From the NCBI RefSeq assembly GCF_024679095.1, contig NC_066516.1, positions 575,869 to 639,868 on the forward strand: 64,000 nucleotides of DNA. Direction: 5' to 3'. This DNA comes from Eriocheir sinensis. Lineage: Eukaryota; Arthropoda; Malacostraca; Decapoda; Varunidae. The notes beneath the pieces are model-generated. The model saw only the letters and a list, made by a program, of their open reading frames with translations. It did no database searches and was not told where the DNA came from. Positions 13,790 to 25,700 of this stretch are shown here, piece after piece (position 1 is the first letter of the stretch; each line of letters opens with the position of its first letter). The position numbers and the translations under genes were made by a program.

Positions 13790-14045
13790 TACAGCACTTG
13801 TGAGTGAGACCCGTCCATAATTTAGTGGTTCCTCTCTATATCCATTCTGATATATGGAAATCACGTTAGCCCTCTTTCATTTTTTCACTAACTTTCTTGT
13901 CCTGATTGAGTAATTTATTATGTCAGATCAGTTCTGTCAGCTCTGCACTACATTCCTATAATACTTGGCTTTTCCTCCTCTTCAGTATTCATATTTCTCA
14001 ATACACTTTTTACCTTACTCCTCTCATAACTCTCAGCCTTCACTT

Positions 14046-14105
<60 letters not shown>

Positions 14106-15504
14106 TTACCTAGTTGTAATTTTACAGGGCCTGGGCTTACGCTCGTGTGGTCCCGTCTCCATATCTGTACTTGTCCAGTTTTTCCTTAAAGTTGTGCACA
14201 CTCTTCGCTGATACTACATCCTCACTTAGTCTGTTCCAAACCTCTATGTTTCTTTGCGGGAAGCTATATTTTTTTATATTTCTCAAGCATCTTCCTTTTC
14301 TCAATTTTTTACTGTGTCCTCGTGTGTTGCTGGTGTTTCTTACTTCTCTTAATAGTATAGCAACTCCTCGTTATCTACTTCCATTTTATTCCACAATTTG
14401 TAAATTAGTATTAGGTCTCCCCTTTCTCTTCTTTGTTCCAATGTTGGCAGGTCCATTTCCTTTAACCTTTCTTCATATGACAATCCCTCCAGTTCTTGAA
14501 CCATCTTCGTTGCCATCCTTTGTATTCTTTCTAGTTTTTTTACGTGTTTCTTCTTATGGGGAGACCACACAGTTTCCGCATATTCCAACTTTGGTCTAAT
14601 CATTGTGGTTATCATCTTTTTCATCATATCCTTATCCATGTAGTGGAATGCTATTCCTACAGTTCTCACCGTTCTATACGTATCACCGAATATCCTATTT
14701 ACATGACTCTCAGACTGTTGATTATCTTGTATTGTCACTCCCAGATCTCTCTCTTCTTGAACTTTTAGTATTTCTCCATCTCCCATTCTACGTCCATTTT
14801 AGTCTCCCTTCACTCTTTCCCATTTCCATTACATGACATATCTTCACACTGAACTCCATCTCCCATTTCATACTCCAGTCCCAAATCTTATTTAGGTCCT
14901 CTTGCAGAACTTCACAGTCTTTACTATTTCTTATGCGTCTCAACAATTTTGCATCGTCTGCAAACAGGCTCATGTAACTATTTACTTTCTCCGGCATATC
15001 ATTTATATATACCAGGAAAAGTGTTGGTGCCAGTACCGATCCTTGAGGCACCCCACTATCTACATTTCTCCAATTCGATTTCTTGTCCTTTACCACTGTT
15101 CTCATTTCTTTTCCCCTTCAGTAACTTTCCATCCAGTTTTTCATGTCCCTTTTCAATCCTCTATTTTCCAGCTTCCATAATAGTCTTGTATGTAGAACTT
15201 TGTCAAAAGCCTTCTTCAAGTCCAAGTTCCCACAATCTACTCATCCATCCCTTTCCTGTGTTATGTCTGTCACTCTTGAGTAAAAGCTCAATAAGTTTGT
15301 TACACATGAATACCCTTGTCTAAAGCCATACTGTTTTTCTGTAATTATATTGTGTTCTAGAAATTTTGTCCATTGTTTCTTTATCACTTTTTCACTTATT
15401 TTGCAAACTATACTGGTCAATGATACTGATCTATACTTCAGAGGTTCTTCCTTTTTCCCGCTTTTATATATAGGGACCACCTCAGCCCTTCGCCATTCCT
15501 CAGG

Positions 15505-16189
15505 CTGAGGCCACACAGGAAGCGAGAAAGAGAGTAAGAGTGAGAAACTTTAATACATTATAAGCAATGCAGGTAGCCACATTGGCAGCAAGCAGGTAAT
15601 GGCGAAAAAGCAAGAAGATTTAAAGATTAACTTTTCTTGCTTTTTTCACGCGAGATTGCTCGGTCAGAAGGAGTTTTATCACAGACATGCTTCTCTATTA
15701 TTTGCCATAACTCACCTCATACATTAGATAGGGCATTTTGGTTGACACTGTTAAATGCAGCAGTGCTTGCAGAACTTGAATATGTTTGTGAAAACCTAAT
15801 AAAACAAAAACTAAATAAATAGTGACGAGTTGAAATTAAAGAATCACTCTGTAATGTTTATAACACAGTTTACATATAGTTACCATTTGCAGCGGCTATG
15901 AAATGAGTACTAAAATTAATTATTTCATCTCATTGAGAAAAGCCTCCTGAACACGATGGTGTATACAGATTTTTCATAAAACGCCAAATAAGTGAAGCAC
16001 AGGACTATTTATAAAAACATTTTACCTCATCCCTCGTGAGCGCCGACGGGGCAGGGGCGAGGGGGGTGTATAGTGTTACTCAGTGCGGGTCGCATTGCCA
16101 TGACAACCCTCGCCTCGCCTCACTTTTCTTGTGGCAACAAACTCGCCTTGCAGCTCTCGCTCACTTTCTCGCTCCCTGTGTGGCCGCGG
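15505..16189. mobile_element. DNA element inside CR1 copy 2
   Basis: The ends are inverted: CTGAGGCCACACAGGAAGCG on the left, and CCTGTGTGGCCGCGG on the right, preceded by CGCTCC. The flanks are CCTCAGG (15498-15504) and CCTTAGG (16190-16196), a likely 7-base target duplication with one difference; other CR1 copies have a single CCTAGG-like site there. No transposase is seen. Confidence 0.7.
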
Positions 16190-16640
16190 CCTTAGGTACT
16201 TTACCAGTTGATATTGAGCACTTTATGATATCATATACTGGTCCAACCAGCTGATTTCTGCATTCTTTCAAAATAAAACCTGAGAATCCATCTGGTCCTA
16301 TTGCTTTCCTCTCTTCCAGCTCCTCCATTATATATCTTTTCTTTGGTTACTATTACTTCATCCATTTGAACATTTATCTTATCATCTTGTGGTTCATTAA
16401 ATTGTGATTCTTTTGTCATGTCTTTAGGATCTTCAATTATCTTATTTCCATCCTTCAGTCTTTCTATTTTTTCCTTTGGTTTGATTTTTCCATTTATAAA
16501 TCTATAAAACAATTTAGGTTCCTCCTTACACTTTTCAACAATATCCTTTTCATATCCTTTCTCTTCTTCCCTCCTTATTTTCACATATTCATTTCTTGCT
16601 ATCTTAAAATCTTCTTTATTCCTTTGGTTCTTATTTCTTT

Positions 16641-17420
16641 TCAATCTTTTCCATGCTTTGTCTTTTTCTTCTTTGCACCTGCACATCTTGCATTAAACCA
16701 ATCTTGCTTTCCTCTTTCTATTGGTTTATATAATGGGACATATTTTTTTACTCCTATCTCATATGCCTCTATGAAAATAACATACTTTTCCTCTACCTCG
16801 TTTGTTCTTTTTAACTTTTCCCAGTCTAGTTTTTCATAATATTTTTTAAGATTTTCTATGTCCGCTTTCCTGTAGTTTCTCCTTTTTCCTTTATATGATT
16901 CGTCTTCCTCAGTGACTTCCTCATTGGTTTCCAACTCTATTATTACATGATCACTTTTTCCCATGGAACACACATATCTTAATTCATTTAACAAGTGCAC
17001 TCCCTTCATCACTACCAGGTCCAGTCTTGCTGGTTTGTCATCACTCCTATATCTTGTATTTTCAGTCACCCATTGCATCATCAAGTTTTCCATAGTCAAT
17101 CTTAGAAATCTTTCCTCCCATTCCGTCTCATTTCCTCCACCTTCGAATGTTTCCCAGTTTACCTCTTTGCAGTTAAAGTCCCCAACCAACAAGACTCTTT
17201 TATTTGCTTTAAGTAACCTACTCAAACATTGAATGGTATCCTCAATCATTGTCTCATAGTCTTCTCTGTTCCATGAGTATGTTTTTGGTGGTACATAGGT
17301 TGATATTTGCATCAGCAATTCCCTGTTTTTATGCTCCAAGTTAACACTTACTATTTCCACCTTTCCTTCTCCATATATTACTGATTTCACCAACAACTCC
17401 TTTCTCATCATTATCATCAC
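16641..17420 (-). pseudogene. CR1 copy 2 endonuclease-like region
   Basis: A 259-residue open stretch with the APE-type endonuclease middle and end: YVPPKTYSWNREDYETMI, LLVGDFNCKEVNWE, ARLDLVVMKGV and GKSDHVIIELETN. The GDFN and SDH motifs are the usual metal/active-site blocks of LINE endonucleases. The N-terminal block is missing, and the frame continues as linker sequence only after a shift, so it is not functional here. Confidence 0.8.
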
Positions 17421-18267
17421 TCCACCACCACCTTTACCCCTCCTATCCTTCCTCCATACATTTTAGTTAATTTGAATTTCCTCTTTTAGCCTTGTTTCCG
17501 TTAATCACACAATCTTGTTTTTTTGTTTTTTTCCTTTAAGTAATCTTGTAATTCCAATTTTCTGGGTATTATCCCATCTCTGTTGGTGTACATCACACTT
17601 AAACCCTTAATTGTTCCAGTTTTGTCTAGTTTCTGTTCAATTTTGGCTTTTCCCTTATGTACCATTTCTTCACCCTGTCCCCCAAAACTCTAAAAAAAAA
17701 ATATTTTCTTCCTCTTCTGATCTTGCACTATTTTTTTCCTATACCTCTGCTTGCATTTCATTCCATTTTTTCCTTCTTCATTTCTATTTTTCTTTACATT
17801 CATCTATTTTTCTTTTCATTTTCCTTACATTCATCTATTTCCCTTAGCTTAGTTGTTCTATACAATATTTCCTCTGTTACCTGCTGGGATTTCAATCTTA
17901 ATTTAACTGGTCTAGTTATACCTTCTACTTAAGGACCCAGCCTAACGATCTTTTCCACCTCCTCAAGGTTATGTACTTCTTCGTAATTTAGGTTCTTCAG
18001 TAAGTCCTTCACTGATTTTAGTTCCTCCTTTTCCCTTCTTGGTTTAAACGTTATATTCTTCTCTTTCAATCCAAATATTACACTTTTTCTTATCCGCCAC
18101 ATCCCTTACTAAATCTTCATTTAAAAAAAAAACTTGGACCATCTTTTTTTCTATGTTTTCCTTCTCTTCTTTCAGTTGCTTTTCAATTACTTCCTTGAAG
18201 TCTACATTAGCTTTTTCATGTTCTACTTTCCAGGTCTTCATTTCACCCAGTTTAACCAGTTGCAGCA

Positions 18268-18269
18268 CG

Positions 18270-18309
<40 letters not shown>

Positions 18310-20925
18310 TTACCTATTTGTAGTCTACCAGGCCCGAGCTAAGCTTTAATAGTCCTGTCTCCATACCTACATTCATCCAGCCTTTCCTTCACTTGGTGGA
18401 CACTGCTCGCCTCCACCACTTCTTCCTGTAAGCTGTTCCAAGTGTTAGCACTTCTATGTGCAAAGCTATACTTTTTCAAGTCACTCAAACAAGTTCCTTT
18501 ATTAAGTTTCTTTTCATGTCCTCTCAGCCCCTGCATTCTCGCTTGAGAAGAGATCATCTCTATCCACCTCATCAAACTTATTTACCAACTTATACAGTGT
18601 GATCAGATCTCCTCTCTCCCTTCTTTGTTCCAGTGCCGTCAAGTCCATCTCCCTCAATCTGTCTTCATATGTCATATTCAAGAGTACTGGGACCATTTTA
18701 GTTGCAATTCTCTGTATCCTTTCCAACTTTCTGATATCCTTCTTTTTGTGAGGCGACCACACAACTGCAGCATATTCAAGTTTTGGTCTTATCCGTGTTG
18801 TTATTATTTTCTTCATCATTTCTTTGTCCATATTATGGAATTATACCCTTATTTTTTGTATCATCCTGTAGGTTTCTCTAAATAACTTGTTTATATGCTT
18901 TTCTGGGGATAGTGTGTCTTGCATAGTTACTCCCAAATCTTTTCCTTCATGTACCACCTTTAAGTTTTCTTCTCCCATCCTGTATGTTTTCCTCAGTCTT
19001 TTTTAACTTTTTCCCATTTCCATAACATGGCATTTGTTTGCATTAAATTCTATCTCCCATAACTGGCTCCATCTATACACTCTATCCAGGCCTTTTTGCA
19101 GTTTTTCACAGTCTTCCTCTGTCTTCACTTTTTTTATTAGCTTTGCATCATCTGCTTAAAGGCTCATATAACTTTTTATATTCATTGGCATATCATTTAT
19201 ATATATTATGAACATTATTGGTGCCAGAACTGAGCCTTGAGGAACTCCACTCTCTGCTCTCCTCCAGTTTGATTTCTCTTCTCTAATCACCGTTCTCATT
19301 TCTCTTCCTGTTAAGTAATCCTTCTTCCACTCAATGATCTTTCTGCCCATTCCTCCCCATTTCTGTAGTTTCCAGATTAACCTTTTGTGTGGAACCTTGT
19401 CAAAAGCTCTTTTCAAATTGAGATATACACAATCAGCCCATCCTTCTCTCTCTTGCACCACGTCTATTGCTCTTGAGTAGAAACATAGTACCGTAAACTG
19501 GGGTGACTTCGGACAAAAAGTGGATAAAAAGTTGACAAGTTGATAACTCGTAGCCAGTTGCAACAAGCTAGATGATTTTAGTGTCAGAATTTGTCTTTTG
19601 CCTTATAGTTTTTGAATAAGAATGTTGTTTTCTTGAGACACGTTTCTGTTTTGAAAACAAGCACAATACATATGGGTTTTTGAGATTTCGTAAAATTTAC
19701 CCCCCTTGGAAAACTTCTAGCAGGAACGATCTGTATTACACGCAACATCAAAACTAGAGAAAACAATCAGAAATATGTTTAACTAGAACAGTTAGAATGA
19801 TTCAGGGGTGCTTAACATATCCTACACACCTGTAAATGTCACTTAAATGGAGGCATATTGAAAAATGGCTCAAAATGAGGTGACTTCGGACACCTAAGTA
19901 TAACTACATATTGTGGGGTGACTAAGGGGGGGTTCCCACTATTCCGTCGACCGTCAGTGACATCATCAATGGAGCCCGGGCCCCGCGCGGAGCCCGTCCA
20001 GAGATGAACTCAAGGTAACTTTTGAGTCCATAGCGGCGGTGGTGGGGTGCCAGTCCAGTGATGTTGAATATTCTACATATCATGAAAATATGAAATAGAA
20101 GTACTTAGCTACAAAATAACATATACAAGAATAAATTTCTAGTGAAATGCATCATGATAAAATCTGATAAATGAGATGTAAAATAGTGTGCACTTCAAAG
20201 AGCCCTAACACACTTGAATGTTGCCCTACCATAATAAAAATTTCTTGTGGTGATTATGTAATCATTAAGCTTCCAAAAGCTAAAACTGTGCTCTACATTT
20301 TATAGTTTTTTTGTAATAACATTTTTTTCAAAATTATTGACCATTTTTTACTTCCCTGCTACTACTGACCTGAAATGTGGGAACTTCTTTCCCAAGATTT
20401 TTGCCATTTTTTTTCCCGGTTCAACAGTGTTCGAAGTAACCCCCGGAATGTGCGAACAGGCTCAGATACGTAAACCCAATGAAATGTAGCCACTGTCCGA
20501 AGTCCCCTCAAGGGTGTCCGAAGTCCCTCCAGACATGGGGTGACTTCAGACACCCATATTTTTTCACTTAGCACAAAAACTATTAAGTTTCGTGAAGATG
20601 TTGCACCATGTAATGATAGCCCTTAACAATAGAGTAAATGCACACTCAGCATAGATCCTAGGCCTAGGAACAAAAATTTCATAAGCAAAAAAAACTTGAA
20701 AACTGTCTGAAGTCACCCCGGTTTACGGTAAGTTGGTGACACACGATTTCCCTTTTCTGAATCCAAACTCTCCCTTATTTATCATGTTTTCCTTTTCTAA
20801 ATATTCCACCCATTGTTTTTTTATTATACTTTCACAAATCTTGCACATTATACTTGTCAAAGAGACTGGTCTATAATTTAATGGTTCAGTTTTATCTCCA
20901 CTTTTATAAATTGGTGCGATGTTCT
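18268..20925 (-). mobile_element. CR1-type LINE copy 3, interrupted and 5' truncated
   Basis: The tail is (GT)n at 18271-18306 followed by TATTTACCTATTTG. The C-terminal domain lies at 18339-18831 (IRPKLEYAAVVWSPHKKKD, RIATKMVP) and RT at 19156-19487 (AFDKVPHKRLIWKL, SGVPQGSVLAPIMF). A 1,238-bp DNA element follows, and RT resumes at 20731-20925 (FGFRKGKSCVTNL, TEPLNYRPVSLTSI, APIYKSG). The 5' end stops in a GT-rich tract at about 20925. Confidence 0.85.
19491..20728. mobile_element. TA-target DNA element inside CR1 copy 3
   Basis: The ends are CCGTAAACTGGGGTGACTTC and its near-complement (GAAGTCACCCCGGTTTACGG at 20709-20728), with TA at 19489-19490 and 20729-20730. The motif GGTGACTTCGGACA recurs inside (near 19880 and, inverted, 20490-20520). 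No transposase is recognised. Excision plus one TA restores the CR1 sequence. Confidence 0.85.
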
Positions 20926-21073
20926 GTCTGTGTGTCTCTGTGTGTTTGTGTGTGTGTGTGTGATTTTGTGTGCATTTTTTTTTTTGTGTGTGTGTGTAAG
21001 TTTGTGTGCTTTTTTTTGTGTGTGTTTGGATGTGTGAGATTTTTTTGTGTGTGTGTGTGTATTTGGATGTGTG

Positions 21074-21124
<51 letters not shown>

Positions 21125-21126
21125 AT
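20926..21126. repeat. Degenerate then pure (GT)n tract
   Basis: GT-rich sequence with T-runs, ending in a pure GT repeat at about 21078-21122. Confidence 0.95.
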
Positions 21127-21655
21127 AAACTGTATAAAGGACAGGACTAAACACTGCAAATCTATTGAAAAAGGCCCAAGTTTTGGTCTCTGCTCTGTGA
21201 TGGGAGCACCAGTGTTGCCAAATGTGGCTGATACAGCATCACTTATCACCAGGCTCTGGATGTAACACATGAATCTTACCAAATGATTTTAAATGAACAG
21301 TCAAAAATGTTTTTGGAGGCTGTAATGCAATTTCTTTGATCACAAAAGTTTCTTGAATTATTTATTTTAACATTATACTCATAATTAAATTATTAAACTC
21401 ACTGATTAAAACTTACTCCATTGTATTGAAATTATCTTGTAACACTCAGACATTAAGCTATTTTACAAGATTCTCATATTACACATCCTTACTGTTACAT
21501 ATAATCTTTTTCCTAGAAATAAAAGCTATGTTTTCTGTGTGTTTATGTGTGATAAGTTTGACGCATTATGAGATGAGAGATTGCATCTTGCACACTGGAA
21601 GTGTGTTTTGATTCTGTGTGTTTGCTTTGGGTGACAGCCTTGCATTTCCTTGCAG
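21127..21655 (+). other. Upstream intron end of the BAH-domain gene
   Basis: No feature apart from the intron 3' end. The acceptor is CATTTCCTTGCAG at 21643-21655. The open frame continues upstream into the intron to 21601, but that part has no protein-like composition. The donor of this intron and the preceding exon were not found in the window. Confidence 0.6.
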
Positions 21656-22240
21656 GCTACCAGCCAGTGAGTGGGCCCATGCCAGTCAAACCGAATTACA
21701 CAGCCACCACCTCTGATGGCTCCGGCCCCTACAAGGCTCCCAAAGGTTCACCAGTGGCAGCGGCCCCCCCTTACTCCTCTCCTCCGAGGCTCACCTCTCC
21801 TCCGCTCCCAATTAAGGCTCCTCCCAGCCAATCTGGCTCTGAACCTTATTCTCCACCCTACCAGTATCATACCTACAGTTACCATCCTGCCCCTGCACCT
21901 CCTCCCCCTCCTCCTGCCCCACATGTGGCACCTTATGACAAGTACTATCCACGAGGAGCTACTTATCACTTCTATCCTCCCACATACTCTGGGGGCCAGT
22001 ACCCCCCTGCTGTCTCAAGTTCTGAGTACTCTTATCCCCCCCCACCTTCAGGAGGCATGCACTACTCTCAGGAGAGCTACACTTCCTACACTTTGTGTGT
22101 GCCCAATGCTCCTCCCCAGGGTCCCCCCCAGGCACTTGCTCTTCCCCCCCCACCTCCCACTTCCAACGGTCCTCACCCCCCTGCGTACGCCACATATCAC
22201 TACACGGAATATACACCGGTCTTCGCGTATCCTCCCACGG
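21656..22240 (+). CDS. BAHD1/wge: BAHD1/winged-eye-like chromatin protein, exon A
   Basis: This is the first visible coding exon, about 195 residues, of a BAH-domain chromatin protein. It starts after TTTCCTTGCAG with two bases completing a codon. It ends before GTACGA at 22241 with one base of the next codon; that phase matches exon B. The peptide is very rich in Pro, Tyr and Ser, for example APPPPPPAPHVAPYDKYYP and PPAYATYHYTEYTPVFAYPP, and looks disordered. The amino terminus of the protein lies in an upstream exon that I could not identify. A competing donor at 22268 (ATAG/GTGTGT) breaks the phase with exon B, so 22241 is preferred. Assignment rests on linkage to the BAH exons, not on this exon's own sequence. 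Confidence 0.8.
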
Positions 22241-22779
<539 letters not shown>

Positions 22780-25700
22780 GACCCTCCTCACAGAGTACAA
22801 TATGCTGTCCAGTGGATTCAAAAAACGTGCATACCTGGCCCCCTACTGGTAGTGGTAGAGGGTCAGAAGCTTCAAGCAATTCTAATCAGTGCAGTGGACT
22901 TGGCCAGGGTGGTGGTGGTGGTGGCAGTGGAGGTGGTGGTAGTGGTGGTGGTTGTGGTAGCAGTAGTGGTGGCAGTGGTGGTGCAGGGTATCAGTATTCG
23001 TATCGCCCCACCCAACAACCGCCCCAGCCCTCCCCCAATGAAACTCCACAAGGTTGTAGTGCACCTTCAGTATACCAGACTGGTCCTCTTACTACTGTAA
23101 TGACCACTGGCACTCAGCCTACTATCCAAGTGTTTGGTGCTGTTGTGCCACAGCAGACAGTCACCTTGATCCCACCCCAGGAATCGCAGACAGTCAACGC
23201 TCCCCCTCCCAGTGTCCCCCCACCAGTGCCTGCCCCAGTGCCTCCCGTTGTGCCTCTTTCTCAGCCTCAACTTACCACCGCCACGACCATGGTGGCCATG
23301 GCACCCATCAGTGTTACTGTGCCCCTAAATCCTGGGGCTCCACATGCCTCCCAGGCCAACACTGTTCCAGCACAAGCAAGCACAACTGCTTCTGGGATTT
23401 TTGAGCCTTCAGTACCTGCTCATCAAAATGTGTCTGCTTATGCATCTGGTACTATGCCTCAGTTAGCCACAGCTAATAGTAGTACTTCAACCATAACTTG
23501 TGAGGCATCCTTGGCAACAACTTTACCACCACAACCCATCTCATCTGCCTCTCCTGAGGCATCCACATGCACCACTGCTGTTGTTACTGGAGTTCCTCAG
23601 ACTGCAATCAACCTCTCACCCCCACTTACAACGGATGTGACTGGAAGGACGCATCCAATCGTGTCCCCAACTGATCGAACTCCTGTTTTAGCACAGACAG
23701 TTTCAACTCCACAGATACCTGCATCAGCCACCCCTCAGGTCTCTCTGCCTGTAATGAGTCCCACTCATACCACAGCCACTGTCAACCCAAGTAAACCTCA
23801 GTCCTTGGTGACCCCCACACAGGTCACAGCTGGTGTGATGGCTGGCATTCCTCATCATGCAGCAACTTCAACACAAGGCACAATAGCCATTATCACAGGC
23901 ATACCTCAGACTGGTGTAGTTACTACAAATGTCACTACAGCGGTAGTTACTGGTGTACCACAGACTTCTGCAACTCCTGTGGCCATGAGTACATACCAGT
24001 CTTTACCACCTCCATCAGAATGTACAAAGGCAGCTGAAATAAGACCAACTCAGTGTGAACCATTGCCTTCCAGGGCCACAACCACCCATGCCTCAAGTAA
24101 CTATCACAAAGTGACCCAGACTTGGTCCAATAATAAAGCAATACCTTGTTTGCCACAAGCTGTAGAAAGTATAGCTGAAGTTAGTACAACTGAAAGTCAA
24201 TCACAAGAACAAATCACTAGAACTGAAGCGTCCATCCAAGGTAGCACTGTTGATGGAACTAAACCTCATCTAGTTAATACACAGTCCACAGTAACTACAG
24301 TATCAAGTGCTCAGAAGACCCCCATCATTTCACCACAATTATCCCATACAGTTGCTACCAGTAGCCAAGAGTCTCATTCAACATCAACCAAAGTCATGAT
24401 GGCAGTTGTCACAGGAGTGCCCAAACCCACTCTAGCTTCTACCCACATCAACACAGCAGTGGTATCAGGCGTTCCTAGGGTATCCACAGGCTTTACTTGC
24501 AGCCCCACTAGTGTTCCAAGTATCCCTGCCCCAGCCAGTCATATGAAAGATGCAACAAGAAATCCTTTTAATGATATTTCAAAGAAATCTCTCCCTACAA
24601 TACAATCTTCTCAAGATAGTCAAGAGAAAGTAAATCATAGTTTACCACCATCAAATGAAATGTGCAAAAATCTAACAGTTTTTCATAAAATTTCTTCTAA
24701 TCAGGGGCTGCAACACTTTCCTAAAACCACAAATAAAGTAAATAATGGTAAATCTGTTTCTCATAATGCTAAAGATGCCATAGATCTCACAGTTAATGAG
24801 CCACAAGCCACAAAACCAAGAAGAGCACTTGAAGTTCATGGGAGTTCACATAAAGATGGAATGCAAAATACATGTTCAGTGCCTCCAATGGATGAAAGTG
24901 GTGTAATAATTAGAGATTGTGTTCCTGCAAAGAAAAGAAAAGTCAGTTCAGTTCCTGCACAAGTAACAGAACCTCCCTCATCTGCAAACACTGCCATGCC
25001 CTCTCCAGGAACCTCTCCTTTACCAAGTGCAGGTTGTTTATCAAGCAGAAACTGGAGTCCAACACAATCAGGAATCCCTTCTGACACTGTTGTGTCTTGT
25101 GCCTCTAGCAATGTAACTGAAGTACCAACATCCCTTTCCATGGATGATGCTTGCATCAATAAAGTGCAAGGCCTTAGTGCTAGTGCAGTAAAGGCTAATT
25201 CAAATTCCCTAAGTGTTGTTGCCACATCTATATCATCACCCCTGGGAAACAGCCAGTCTCCAAATGTTATACAGTCAAAAACAACAAGTAACAGTTGCAC
25301 ATCAGCTGATATGTGCTCTTCTACACAACCACCTTCCACTAGTCAAGGAGGAGGCATCACCTCTGTTGTAAGAGACATGAACGCACATACTGAAGTAGCA
25401 CAAAGCAAGGATGCTGAAGGAACCAAAGGTGCAGCCAACAACAGTACCTCACAGCAGGGTTACCAGCGAACAGGAACCAGGCACTTGCTTTGCCAAACCA
25501 TACCCACACCAACAAATGCAAAAGCAGCCACTGCTCCCTTAGCTAAGCCAAAATCCTCCACAAGTAGTAGTGTCCCAAAATTATTGGTAAAATCTGAAGA
25601 GAAGCCCAAAGATTTAAAACCAAATATCATGGGGAATGTTCCTACAATTCAAACCAATGCAGTTTCATTTGAAGTACCCTCTAATATTGTAACAAATAAC

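Larger units (their letters stand above)
10652..14040 (-). mobile_element. CR1-type LINE copy 1, interrupted
   Basis: The 3' end is a (GT)n tract (10652-10727) followed by TTTACCCGATTGTATTTACT and the CR1 3' UTR. Reading leftward on the minus strand, pieces of RT are visible at 11506-11952 (QFGFRQGRSCVTNL, SGVPQGSV, FADDAKLLRRIKN) and the C-terminal segment at 10886-11104. Frameshifts and stops are frequent. A 1,790-bp DNA element (12000-13789) splits the RT; the upstream part resumes at 13792 (EEPLNY-like, then a degenerate CR-AEL segment) and runs to about 14040. There it meets the tail of copy 2. Confidence 0.85.
14044..18265 (-). mobile_element. CR1-type LINE copy 2, most complete of the cluster
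   Basis: It ends in a T/GT tract (14044-14103) and TATTTACCTAGTTG, then 3' UTR. Minus-strand pieces in order from the 5' side: a Lys/Glu-rich coiled segment at 18044-18268 (possible ORF1 remnant), an endonuclease-like segment 16641-17420, a linker 16231-16686, then RT at 15241-15516 and 14788-15105 (SGVPQGSVLAPTLFLVYIND, SLFADDAKLL) and the C-terminal domain 14349-14786. Frames are broken by several shifts, and a 685-bp DNA element sits at 15505-16189. The C-terminal ATKMVQELEGLSYEERLKEM style is typical of the CR1 clade (family knowledge). Confidence 0.88.

Noticed and set aside
20926..21265. Cys/Val and Thr/His repeat frames over GT tracts
   Set aside because: Artefacts of the (GT)n tract; the only real coding signal on the minus strand there is the CR1 RT end before 20925.
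21901..22216. Minus-strand Arg/Gly-rich frames opposite exon A
   Set aside because: Shadow of the Pro-rich coding strand; no family motif.
22812..22812. GTG at 22812 as the start of the 1,389-codon frame
   Set aside because: The frame extends upstream to a good acceptor at 22779 and joins exon A in phase, so translation does not begin there. The tail past 26924 is intron.
24836..25339. 167-codon minus-strand frame opposite exon B
   Set aside because: Antisense shadow of the Ser/Thr-rich coding sequence.
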